A DNA stretch of 9,394 nucleotides, from contig JAKISM010000096.1 in NCBI GenBank assembly GCA_021648585.1, positions 1 to 9,394 on the forward strand. Reading direction: 5' to 3'. Position numbers and translations under genes: made by a program. The notes beneath the pieces were generated by a model. It was not told the origin of the DNA, did no database searches, and saw only the letters and a program-made list of their open reading frames with translations. Position 1 is the first letter of the stretch. The number at the start of each line of letters is the position of its first letter. The DNA comes from Devosiaceae bacterium (GTDB lineage: Bacteria > Pseudomonadota > Alphaproteobacteria > Rhizobiales > Devosiaceae). This document shows, piece by piece, positions 1 to 7,050 of the stretch.

Positions 1-97
1 TATTAGTAGCACCACCGGGATCACTTTTATGATCCACATAACCACCCTCATGCTTAAAGATTTCCGCTACAGCGAAATTAAAATTCTTAGCAACCAT
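1..97 (-). CDS. GH108-family endolysin, N-terminal 32 residues (partial)
   Basis: This is the start of a gene that leaves the window on the left. The 32 visible residues hold the segment EGGYVDHKSDPGGATN (residues 17-32). That is the hallmark N-terminus of glycoside hydrolase family 108, the peptidoglycan hydrolases used as phage endolysins and by secretion systems; the Glu before Gly-Gly (E17) is the expected catalytic acid. Family members are usually about 170-260 residues, so most of the protein lies outside. There is no signal peptide in the visible part, so it would need a holin or similar to reach the wall. The ATG is preceded by AGGA nine bases upstream. The gene begins 13 nt after the stop of the large tail protein gene, so it is probably in the same operon. 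In RcGTA the endolysin and holin sit at a separate locus, so this linkage is notable. The role in lysing the producer cell is inferred from the family. Confidence 0.85.
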   Translation of the reverse strand, partial: MVAKNFNFAVAEIFKHEGGYVDHKSDPGGATN

Positions 98-106
98 TTT
101 TATAAA

Positions 107-110
107 TCCT
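107..110 (-). promoter_or_regulatory. Shine-Dalgarno site of the GH108 gene
   Basis: The transcript reads AGGA nine bases before the ATG at 97, directly after the TAA stop of the upstream gene (111-113). It supports the chosen start and suggests the endolysin is translated independently from the same mRNA. Confidence 0.6.
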
Positions 111-3100
111 TTATGAGGAGAAAGTGCCGTCAGCAAAATGACCAGCACCAAGCGTTGCGCTAATTTGCGCCACTTCAAAATTAAAATTATTTGGTAGCAA
201 GCCAAAATCTGCTATTTGATTTGCTGACGAATAGATAAAAAAACTACTGCTACTTTCAAGCGAGCGAACAATATTAGCTCCGTCATAAATATCTATTTGA
301 TAATTTTCTGGAACAAGCTCAAGCGGCACTTCACTAAGCGCCCAACTATCGCCATTGAGGCGAGTGCGACGCACCCAAGAAATATTTACATAATCATTTT
401 GCGCATTTCTTTTAGCGCTCAAATGCACAGGATTAAGCGGCTTTGCAGGGTCAAGATTTATATCAATATTCAGCTCAACCCCTTGCGCATCATTTGCGCC
501 AGCAAAGGCAGTAGCGACAATATTTGCGCCAAGCATATCTGGAGTTACATCAACAAATAGCACATTTTGATCTAATAAAACAACCTGATTGCCAGCAGAA
601 ATTGAACTGCTTGAACTATCAGTACCACCAAGCCCTCTAAGTAATTTCGTTAGTTTATAATTGTCGCTAGAAACAAGCTCCGCTTCAACAAAGCCAATAA
701 TTTCCCACGTGCCATCATCACGTTCAACTGCCAAGCGATTATTATTCGCCATCACGCTAATTTCAGATGCGCTCGATAAATGACCCGAATAGAGCTCGAT
801 TTTTAAGCTAGTAGCATTATCCCAAAGAGAAGAACCACTTGCAAAAATAGTTTCGCTAACCACTCCAATAGTTGCAGAATTAGTAAGCCTAGCTAACTCA
901 ATATCCGTATCTTGTTCCTTAATAATAATATCGCCAGTCCAAGGATCGCTCAATGCACCAAACAATAATCTTGAAATAGAGTTTTCACTTGATTTTGGCG
1001 GTAAATGAGCGGCAATAACTAACGGCTCACCAACAATAGGAATGGCGCTAAAGTTCGTGCTAATTTCTGTTTCTGAATTTGTGTAAGCTGGTTGAAAAAA
1101 TGTTGCACGAGCACTAATTTTGCGCATATTTCCATCACGAATTTCATTAATAATAAAGGGGCCATTTGCTTGCCCCTCAATTTCAACAATATCACCAACT
1201 TCAAGCGCCAAAAATGAGGTAGGCAAAGCAAATTCAACAATATCATCAGAAATATTCAATCGAGTAAGCGCATTTTGCGCCGCTTTGCTTGTATTGGCAG
1301 AACTCATTACAAGACCAGAATTAAGCGAGGCTATTCCCTCTCCCTTTAGTGAAATAGCGCTAATAGTTGAACTAGAATATGCATATTGCCTCTCATAATG
1401 AGTAAGCGCTAATTGCCCAATAATTTGGCTAGAATCTGGCTGCTTTCTAGAAATAATCTCGCCCTCATTTTGGGCTAAATTATCACCACTAATATTTGCA
1501 GCAATTAAATTAGAAATCCTGCTTACTTTTAGGCCTGTTTCTTTATCAAATATTTCTAAACTTGCAGCATCAAGAATTGAAGAGATAGCATTACGTAAAG
1601 AAGTAATATTAGCAATTTGCGCACCCTCAATAAAAACATCACCATCAATTATATCTGTAATATCAACATTATAATCTTTTGCCATTGCCTTAATAAGTTC
1701 AGCCGCACCCATTGCTCCCAAACGACCCGTCAGCCAATGCCCTGTTTTATAATTATTGCCATCAGACCAAATGTTCAAAAATTTAGGAAAAGCTGGAAAG
1801 GGACGAGCGTCCCACGTCCAGATATAAATACGATCTGGATCAAGCATATTAGCGCCATAGACACTAGAAATAGGATTGTTATCTATATCAAAATCAGGCG
1901 AACTTGGCTGCCAATATGAATGATATGCTCTTAAATGTTGACGCTGCTGAATTGGATCTGGCGCACCAGATGAAAAATAAGGCAACGCATTTTCAACAGA
2001 TTTTGGGTCAGCAAAAGCATTAGGCCGATTACTGCCCTTATCAACTGCCCCGCAACCAAGTTCAGTTAGCCAAAATGGCTTACTTTGAGGTGTCCAAGCA
2101 CTAGCAACAGCACTACGCACCCCACCAATTCGATTATGATGAGCATTTGCCCACCAATTATAAAGATCTTTATAACGCCAAATCCAAGGCTCATTATAAG
2201 CACCATCGGTTATAAGAGATCGATTACCTGCCTCCCTGTCAGCACTAGAAGCATAATAAAAATCATAGCCCTCGCCCCCTGCAATATTAGATTTAAGATA
2301 ATCTAATTCATATGGAGAAGAAGCAATTTGCGCATCGGCATGAGCATTGCCATCACGCCAATCAGAAATCGGCATATAATTATCAATACCAATAGCATCA
2401 ATATTTGGGCTGGCCCAAACGGGGTCAAGATGAAAATATTTATCTCCCGTTCCATCACTTGGCTGATAACCAGAATATTCAGACCAATCGGCGGCATAAG
2501 TAACTTTTGTATTTGCCCCGACAATAGATTTAACATCTGCGGCCAAATTTACCAAATCATCAACAAAGGGAAATTGCTCTTGGGAGCTACGTAAAAAACT
2601 CATCTGCTTCATTTCAGAACCAATGATAAAAGCATTAACTCCACCAGCTAATTGCATTAATTTTGCATAATGCAAAATCATGCGCCGATAACCCCAATCA
2701 GTTGGACCAGAATAATTTACAGTTTGCCCAGATGCAGAAAAATGCGCAACATTAGCATTGCCAGAAAAAGCATTAACTTGAGGAATAATTGCCGCACTTT
2801 TATCAGGCGAGCCAGCAACGCCAATCGCAGGATTGCAGGTTATTCGCCCACGCCAAGGATAGGCAGATTGTCCAATATTTTGCGTATATGGATCAATTAA
2901 AGAATTATTGCTAGAAATATCCATCATCATTAGCGGATAAAGCGTAACTTTTAGCCCACGTGATTTCAGATCAGCAATCGCAGCTAAAACTGAATTATCA
3001 GAAGGCGTGCCGCCATATGCTGGAGCATTATTAATATATGTTACTGTTGGTACTTGCTGCCTTGAAAGTCCGTTCACCCGCCAAGTGGTATTTTTGATAT

Positions 3101-3971
3101 TTCTATTAGCACTTTCAACTCGAGGTTGAATTTTACATGAACCACAACGCAAATCATCGCCAAACCAAGAGACAATAAGCGCCACATGCTCTAAATTAGG
3201 GCAAAGCGCTACTAATTCATCAATCGATATCGTCCAATTTGATGTTTGCCCAACAACATGCGCATTTTCGCTAATTACTTTACCGGGCGAAATAATACGC
3301 ACACGAGGCACTGGATCATAGCCAAACTCAGTCGCACCAGGAATTACAGTTATAGCACGAATAGATTGCTCAAGATCACCAACAGATCGACATAATTCAA
3401 CTGAAATATTAGGAATACGATTGCCAAATTGCTCAAGTGGCAAACGCTCAAAAACTATATAACAAATATTGCGATAGGCTGGAGTTTTATTCGCCCCTTG
3501 CTTGGCAGTAATTAAACTATCAGGTAATTGAGAATCTGTGCCCCTATAAAAACGAATATTAAGGCCATTTGTATCAAGCAATTCACCATCAGCCCAAATA
3601 TTTCCAAGATAAGATACTTCGCCTTCACAAAAGGCAACCGCAAAATTTGCAACAATTAACTCTCCTTCATTTGAAGTACTAGCACTCTTTGCACCCGATG
3701 ATTGCGTGACAATTCTTTCAAGTTCTGTTGCCCAAATAATATTACCGCTAACTCTATTCCAGCCATAGATTTTAGCAATCGGCGCACCCTCAGAAGAATT
3801 TTGCAAGCGAATATCTGGGCCAATTTTTTGCTCAGAAGTTTCGCCAAATAAAGCATTATCAACCGCAGATCCAGCAATAGCGCCAAGCGCCCTACCAATG
3901 GTTGCGCCAATAGGCCCGCCAATTGCCCCACCGACAAATTGACCTGCTAATGAAAATGCTAATGTTGCCAT
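111..3971 (-). CDS. GTA/phage host-specificity baseplate-fibre protein with TIM-barrel domain (RcGTA gp15-like)
   Basis: This protein of 1286 residues is close in size to RcGTA gp15, the large tail-tip protein thought to contact the recipient envelope. The N-terminus is a Gly/Ala-rich hydrophobic stretch (about 1-42) typical of these proteins. Residues of about 420-740 look like the GTA TIM-barrel domain, with IGSEM (Glu453), IDNYMP, LTELGCG (Glu637) and IYIWTWDARP. The two Glu after strand-like segments resemble glycoside hydrolase acids, so glycan binding or cutting is possible but unproven. Residues of about 770-960 fit the phage-tail_3 domain. The C-terminal part contains the KLLRGLGGT segment usual in gp15 proteins. 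A CxxC pair (Cys276, Cys279) is an oddity. The open frame extends ten codons further to a TTG at 4001, but I chose ATG 3971 because MATLAF matches the family N-terminus and a GGAG lies nine bases before it. It follows gp14 after a 77-nt gap containing a hairpin. Confidence 0.95.
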   Translation of the reverse strand: MATLAFSLAGQFVGGAIGGPIGATIGRALGAIAGSAVDNALFGETSEQKIGPDIRLQNSSEGAPIAKIYGWNRVSGNIIWATELERIVTQSSGAKSASTSNEGELIVANFAVAFCEGEVSYLGNIWADGELLDTNGLNIRFYRGTDSQLPDSLITAKQGANKTPAYRNICYIVFERLPLEQFGNRIPNISVELCRSVGDLEQSIRAITVIPGATEFGYDPVPRVRIISPGKVISENAHVVGQTSNWTISIDELVALCPNLEHVALIVSWFGDDLRCGSCKIQPRVESANRNIKNTTWRVNGLSRQQVPTVTYINNAPAYGGTPSDNSVLAAIADLKSRGLKVTLYPLMMMDISSNNSLIDPYTQNIGQSAYPWRGRITCNPAIGVAGSPDKSAAIIPQVNAFSGNANVAHFSASGQTVNYSGPTDWGYRRMILHYAKLMQLAGGVNAFIIGSEMKQMSFLRSSQEQFPFVDDLVNLAADVKSIVGANTKVTYAADWSEYSGYQPSDGTGDKYFHLDPVWASPNIDAIGIDNYMPISDWRDGNAHADAQIASSPYELDYLKSNIAGGEGYDFYYASSADREAGNRSLITDGAYNEPWIWRYKDLYNWWANAHHNRIGGVRSAVASAWTPQSKPFWLTELGCGAVDKGSNRPNAFADPKSVENALPYFSSGAPDPIQQRQHLRAYHSYWQPSSPDFDIDNNPISSVYGANMLDPDRIYIWTWDARPFPAFPKFLNIWSDGNNYKTGHWLTGRLGAMGAAELIKAMAKDYNVDITDIIDGDVFIEGAQIANITSLRNAISSILDAASLEIFDKETGLKVSRISNLIAANISGDNLAQNEGEIISRKQPDSSQIIGQLALTHYERQYAYSSSTISAISLKGEGIASLNSGLVMSSANTSKAAQNALTRLNISDDIVEFALPTSFLALEVGDIVEIEGQANGPFIINEIRDGNMRKISARATFFQPAYTNSETEISTNFSAIPIVGEPLVIAAHLPPKSSENSISRLLFGALSDPWTGDIIIKEQDTDIELARLTNSATIGVVSETIFASGSSLWDNATSLKIELYSGHLSSASEISVMANNNRLAVERDDGTWEIIGFVEAELVSSDNYKLTKLLRGLGGTDSSSSSISAGNQVVLLDQNVLFVDVTPDMLGANIVATAFAGANDAQGVELNIDINLDPAKPLNPVHLSAKRNAQNDYVNISWVRRTRLNGDSWALSEVPLELVPENYQIDIYDGANIVRSLESSSSFFIYSSANQIADFGLLPNNFNFEVAQISATLGAGHFADGTFSS

Positions 3972-3980
3972 TATATATTG

Positions 3981-3984
3981 CTCC
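3981..3984 (-). promoter_or_regulatory. Shine-Dalgarno site deciding the gp15-like start
   Basis: GGAG is nine bases upstream of ATG 3971. The alternative in-frame TTG at 4001 has no purine-rich site before it, so the shorter protein is preferred. The site begins two bases after the base of the hairpin at 3987-4021, so folding could affect ribosome access. Confidence 0.7.
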
Positions 3985-3986
3985 AT

Positions 3987-4021
3987 GAAGAAACGCCTCA
4001 ATATGTTCGGCGCTTTTCTTC
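3987..4021 (-). other. Hairpin in the gp14-gp15 intergenic gap
   Basis: In the transcript GAAGAAAAGCGCC (4021 to 4009) can pair with GGCGTTTCTTC (3997 to 3987). This gives 7 bp and 4 bp separated by a 2-nt bulge, around an 11-nt loop. It is not followed by a U run, so it is not a standard intrinsic terminator. Its place just before the ribosome site of the largest gene suggests translational control, mRNA processing or protection from decay; this is inference. Confidence 0.5.
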
Positions 4022-4048
4022 AATTAAAAAATTTCTATAGAAGGATAA

Positions 4049-4483
4049 TTATTTAGCTATTTCTGGGAATTTATAAATTGCGAATATGTGTTTTTTCCAA
4101 GCATCACTAAGCGGTGCTTCTACTACACCAATTTGCTCTTGCGCATGGATAAAAACACTATTTGAAATCATTATGGCGCAATGTTTTGGCGGCAATGATC
4201 TTATCATCTTAAATAAAATAACATCACCAGCCTGTGGCTCAGTTTCACTTTTAATAAGATATTTATCAGCTGCCATTTGCAGCGCACCAGAGTTTTTCTT
4301 ATCGCGCCAATCGGCTCTATAGGGCGGCATTTTCATTGGCTCTTTGCCAAATATTTCTCGCCATACACCACGCAATAATCCAAGACAATCGCACCCAGCA
4401 CCAATCGTGCTTGCTTGGTGGCGATAGGGCGTACCAATCCATTTAATTGTCGCCTCAACGATATTTTTTTGCTGAATAATCAT
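4049..4483 (-). CDS. NlpC/P60-family tail peptidase (RcGTA gp14-like)
   Basis: This 144-residue protein is predicted to be a cysteine peptidase that cuts peptidoglycan peptides during delivery through the tail tip. The N-terminal segment WIGTPYRHQAS leads to GCDCLGLLRGVW, where Cys33 in the DCLGL motif is the expected nucleophile. His101 in KHCAIM is the expected catalytic His, and His113 in FIHA the likely third residue. The AGDVILF segment (85-91) is the usual turn before the His strand. Length fits the phage tail group of the family (about 140-150). The ATG overlaps the upstream hub gene stop by four bases (ATGA) and has no clear Shine-Dalgarno site, so translation is probably coupled. In RcGTA structures gp14 is a component of the tail tip. 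Identity is secure; actual enzyme activity is inferred from the intact catalytic residues. Confidence 0.93.
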   Translation of the reverse strand: MIIQQKNIVEATIKWIGTPYRHQASTIGAGCDCLGLLRGVWREIFGKEPMKMPPYRADWRDKKNSGALQMAADKYLIKSETEPQAGDVILFKMIRSLPPKHCAIMISNSVFIHAQEQIGVVEAPLSDAWKKHIFAIYKFPEIAK

Positions 4484-5370
4484 GTGAATAATGGCTGGCC
4501 ATTTAATGAATTGCCAGCTTTTGGATAACGCAAAATAAAGTCCGTACCGGGAATATGCGGGAAGCCTTGAAAATTGATCACATTAGAGAACTTATCTTGG
4601 CAAGTTGAAAAATGACGATCGCAACCAGCATAAAGATTAAGATTATCACCCACATTAACCCAATCAATAATTGGCTCGCTAAAACTAATCACGCTTTTTG
4701 CGCTTTCATTTTTATGTAAAGTAATAATATCGCTCTTGCCCTCTCGCTTACCGCTAAGCCAAGCAGCTTTGCCAAAGCTAAACCAATTATTGGCAAAGCC
4801 AGAAATAAGAGAGGTCGTAATAGTAAAACTATTATCTAATGTAAGAACTGTTACGCTGGTTTTATAGTTTGGATTTTCTATATCTATGCCACAAGCATTT
4901 TCGCCTAATCGTGCATTGCAAAATGATTGATAGACCTTGCCCTTAGCAATATTCATATCAACTTGAGCGGAGCGCAATTCAGCCTTAAAAATACCATCAA
5001 TACGAGTAATTTCACCAATATAATCGGTGCGTAAATGATGGCGCTCGCTTACGTCTTTCCAGTTAACTAAAAAGCTCTCAACCTTTGCCCCGTCATAGCG
5101 CCCAAGCAATATATCATCTTCATTAATTGCAGCAGAATTAACAATGCCAACTATTTCAGCGCTATCGGTTTGCGCCCCAAGTTTTGAAGCAACCTCGCCA
5201 CTATCAGCACCATAGGTAGGCGTAAAAACGCTGCCATCAAATTCTAATGTTTCATCGTGATCGCTAAAGCCAAGCTCAATTCCATCTAGCCTTTTTATGC
5301 GCCAACATTTTGCAAGATTAGTTGCGCCAGATGAAATATGGCTTGATAATTCATTGCTTAATTGTCTCAT
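4480..5370 (-). CDS. Tail hub protein, DUF2163 / phage BR0599 family (RcGTA gp13-like)
   Basis: This 296-residue protein is predicted to form the baseplate hub between the distal tail ring and the large tip protein. The N-terminal half carries the DUF2163 signature, with CWRIKRLDG (22-30), LGFSDHDETL (33-42) and FTPTYGADSGEV (49-60). The C-terminal half ends in the characteristic CDRHFSTCQDKFSNVINFQG segment followed by FPHIPG (about 250-275). Four Cys (151, 160, 250, 257) lie in two pairs in the C-terminal part; from memory, an iron-sulfur cluster was reported in the RcGTA hub, and these would be the candidate ligands. Cys22 stands apart. The start overlaps the upstream stop by four bases (ATGA), yet there is also a strong GGAGGT six bases before it, so high translation is expected. 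The family identity is clear; metal binding is inference. Confidence 0.93.
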   Translation of the reverse strand: MRQLSNELSSHISSGATNLAKCWRIKRLDGIELGFSDHDETLEFDGSVFTPTYGADSGEVASKLGAQTDSAEIVGIVNSAAINEDDILLGRYDGAKVESFLVNWKDVSERHHLRTDYIGEITRIDGIFKAELRSAQVDMNIAKGKVYQSFCNARLGENACGIDIENPNYKTSVTVLTLDNSFTITTSLISGFANNWFSFGKAAWLSGKREGKSDIITLHKNESAKSVISFSEPIIDWVNVGDNLNLYAGCDRHFSTCQDKFSNVINFQGFPHIPGTDFILRYPKAGNSLNGQPLFT

Positions 5371-5993
5371 ATTTTTACCTCCACAAGAGGAATATTAGAA
5401 ATATTAGCAGCATCAAAACTTGATAGTTCAACATCAAGATGATCAATCTCAAAACGCACAGGAACATCAAATTCAAAACCTGCTTTAATGATTTCACCAT
5501 TAGCTGGAGCAACATTTAGCGTCACCATTCCAGTTGTTTCCTCAACAAAAAATTCATTATTTGCAAGCTGATTAGCACCAGCTTTAATAAGCACAGAACT
5601 AGCAACAGGCTTGGTGATTTTGCGCTCAAACGGATCAAAGTTAGCACCATAGGTCTTAGTTAATTGAAATAGCGTTTTCACTCCATCACCAATGCCAATT
5701 TGCTGATCATCAGCGTTAATGTTCGTAGAACCAGAGGAAGTATAATCAAGCGCATCACGCCATAAAAAACCATGAAAACGCCCTCGCCTTTCTTCAAAAA
5801 ACTCAAGCACTTCTGCCATGTTTGAGCGAGATTTAATGCCATAGGCAACATTATAGGTACGAAGTGAATTTGCCCAACGCTGGTTGCGTTCCTCAGCTCC
5901 TGATGCCAGAGTTACAATATCAGTTTTTCGTTTTGGCCCACCACGTGCGCCAAGTGAAATATCAAGCGGAAATCTTATATGATGAAATGCCAT
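5367..5993 (-). CDS. Distal tail protein, DUF2460 (RcGTA gp12-like)
   Basis: This 208-residue protein is predicted to form the ring joining the tail tube to the hub. Nearly the full DUF2460 signature is visible in order: FPLDISLGARGGPKRKTDIV (8-27), SGAEERNQRW (31-40), EFFEERRGRFHGFLWRD (64-80), IGIGDGVKTLFQLTKTY (99-115), KITKPV (125-130), and AGFEFDVPVRFEIDHLDVEL (171-190) before a C-terminal IPLVEVKI. Length is normal for the family (about 205-220). The start shares one base with the tape-measure stop (TAATG), and a GAGGG lies seven bases upstream. It overlaps the next gene by four bases. Nothing is missing or broken. Confidence 0.94.
   Translation of the reverse strand: MAFHHIRFPLDISLGARGGPKRKTDIVTLASGAEERNQRWANSLRTYNVAYGIKSRSNMAEVLEFFEERRGRFHGFLWRDALDYTSSGSTNINADDQQIGIGDGVKTLFQLTKTYGANFDPFERKITKPVASSVLIKAGANQLANNEFFVEETTGMVTLNVAPANGEIIKAGFEFDVPVRFEIDHLDVELSSFDAANISNIPLVEVKI
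5377..5382 (-). promoter_or_regulatory. Strong Shine-Dalgarno site of the hub gene
   Basis: GGAGGT is six bases before the ATG at 5370 and lies inside the end of the preceding DUF2460 gene. It is the closest match to the anti-Shine-Dalgarno sequence that I found in the window, although this junction also has an ATGA overlap. Confidence 0.65.
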
Positions 5994-6541
5994 TAGCTAG
6001 CCCTCGTTCCACGCTTAACTGCCCGTAGTAACATAGCGCTTATTTCTGCTTCTGCCCCAACAAAACTTTGCACATTTTGCGCTTGAATATTCATAGAAAT
6101 AGAAATGGGCGCACCGCCAGAACTTGCAACCCCCAACCGCCCATCAGAGCCACGAGCAAGCGGCAAAATAGCCTCAGGCCCTGCTTCCCCCGCAACACCA
6201 AAACCTGCGCCAAGCGGAAAATATGTCGGAGAAGCAACAACACCGCCTTTTGCAAATGGTGTAATTGCAGAATTGCCCATATTAAATAATTGCTCAACTA
6301 AACCCGAAGCTAAATTACCAATAGGTTTAAGCGCCGCCTTAAGTGCAATATTGGTAAATGATTTTGCAATATCTCCTAAAAGCGAGCGCAAAGATTTCCC
6401 GTCAAGAATTGCACCCTTAAAGGCTTTAGTTAGAGAATTTCCAACTCCATCAGCAAGGTCTTTTACGCGCTTTAATTCACCTTCAAGCGAACTTATTTCA
6501 CCGCTAAAGCTTTCACTAAATAAATTATCATCGCTACTCAT
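5993..6541 (-). CDS. Short tail tape measure protein (RcGTA gp11-like)
   Basis: This 182-residue protein sets tail length and guides tube assembly. The family C-terminal signature is clear: PFAKGGVVASPTYFP (95-109), then GEAGPEAILPLARGSDGRLG (118-137). Residues 1-60 are charged and probably helical. A segment with hydrophobic residues (about 60-90) follows. RcGTA gp11, from memory, is about 219 residues and has two FAKGG/FASGG copies; here there is only one, so the protein is shorter by roughly that segment. Such small tape measures distinguish GTA-type tails from long phage tails (usually 600 residues or more). The ATG has an AGGAG overlapping the upstream TAG stop. The gene shares one base with the next start. 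The product reads through with no frame break, so I treat it as complete. Confidence 0.92.
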   Translation of the reverse strand: MSSDDNLFSESFSGEISSLEGELKRVKDLADGVGNSLTKAFKGAILDGKSLRSLLGDIAKSFTNIALKAALKPIGNLASGLVEQLFNMGNSAITPFAKGGVVASPTYFPLGAGFGVAGEAGPEAILPLARGSDGRLGVASSGGAPISISMNIQAQNVQSFVGAEAEISAMLLRAVKRGTRAS

Positions 6542-6547
6542 TATTCT

Positions 6548-6552
6548 CTCCT
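6548..6552 (-). promoter_or_regulatory. Shine-Dalgarno site of the tape measure gene
   Basis: AGGAG is six bases before ATG 6541 and overlaps the TAG stop of the small chaperone gene (6551-6553). It confirms the start that gives MSSDDN. Confidence 0.65.
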
Positions 6553-6736
6553 AATCAGGGAAATTTTGCATTAAATCATCTAATTTTGCTCGACTAATAG
6601 GCACTGCTTTATTGGGCTGAAAAGCTAAATAAGCTGCAAATATTTCTCTTGGGGTCATGAGCCAAAAATCTTTTGAGGAAAGTCGCAATATTCCGAATCC
6701 AAATTGCATGGTTTCATTCCATGGAAAAGGTGTCAT
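6551..6736 (-). CDS. Small phage tail assembly chaperone (RcGTA rcc01693-like)
   Basis: This 61-residue protein belongs to the small tail assembly chaperone group that follows gp10 in RcGTA-type clusters. The hallmark residues are visible: PFPWNETMQFGFGILRLSSK (3-22), FWLMTPREI (24-32) and AAYLAF (34-39). It is predicted to bind the tape measure protein and keep it soluble until the tube polymerises around it. It overlaps the upstream gp10-like gene by four bases (ATGA) and has no strong Shine-Dalgarno site, so it is probably translated by coupling. It ends nine bases before the tape measure start. The position directly before the tape measure matches chaperones in tailed phages, where a chaperone pair is often linked by frameshifting; here the pair is separate genes. 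Confidence 0.88.
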   Translation of the reverse strand: MTPFPWNETMQFGFGILRLSSKDFWLMTPREIFAAYLAFQPNKAVPISRAKLDDLMQNFPD

Positions 6737-7050
6737 TGCTCATTCTCGCCAAAGGTTACAACCAGCAATTCCATAACAATTTTAGCCGCTCCCTTGAGCC
6801 CACCCTCAATAGACATACGAGCCAAATCATCATCGCTTATTGCATTGCCACCACCACGCAACCCAGCCCCCAAAACAGCAACTAGATCACGAGCGCTTAG
6901 CCGCCCATTTTCAAATCTTTCACTAAGACCAATTAAATCATCAGCTTTTAAGCGTGCCTCAAGCTCGGCTAGTGCGCCAAGCGTTAAACAAAGCGTGCGC
7001 TTTTCCCTGCCAATAACAGCTTCAATTTCACCACGTTGAATATTTACCAT
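6733..7050 (-). CDS. GTA gp10-family protein, probable tail assembly chaperone
   Basis: This 105-residue protein has the GTA gp10 pattern: an N-terminal RGEIEAVIGREKRTLCLTLG (6-25), ALAELEARLKADDL (26-39), the GRLSARDLVAVLGAGLRGGG run (about 49-68) and a C-terminal SIEGGLKGAA before LLVVTFG. In RcGTA it lies between the major tail protein and the small chaperone, as here. Its role is not firmly known; position and fold-type comparisons suggest it acts as the first tail assembly chaperone. The start shares one base with the major tail gene stop (TAATG), and the stop overlaps the next start (ATGA). I saw no heptameric slippery sequence near its end, so a lambda G/GT-type frameshift fusion looks unlikely. 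Confidence 0.92.
   Translation of the reverse strand: MVNIQRGEIEAVIGREKRTLCLTLGALAELEARLKADDLIGLSERFENGRLSARDLVAVLGAGLRGGGNAISDDDLARMSIEGGLKGAAKIVMELLVVTFGENEQ

Noticed and set aside
163..529. Recurrent ATTTGCGC words, resembling an uptake or recognition sequence
   Set aside because: Copies occur at 163, 492 and 522 with a few more across the window, but they fall in coding frames as common Ala/Asn/Gly-type codons; there is no spacing pattern or orientation that codon use does not explain.
1120..1398. Plus-strand open frames, here and at 297-560, 1617-1919, 6105-6554, 6704-7039 and 7165-7455
   Set aside because: They run opposite well-identified minus-strand genes, lack recognisable domains, and reflect the few antisense stops of the coding strand.
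3972..4001. Ten-residue N-terminal extension of the gp15-like protein from a TTG
   Set aside because: There is no ribosome site before the TTG, it lies in the hairpin loop, and the family N-terminus plus a GGAG site point to ATG 3971.
6733..6790. Programmed frameshift site at the end of the gp10-like gene
   Set aside because: No X-XXY-YYZ heptamer is present near the stop; the ATGA overlap is enough to explain expression of the next gene.
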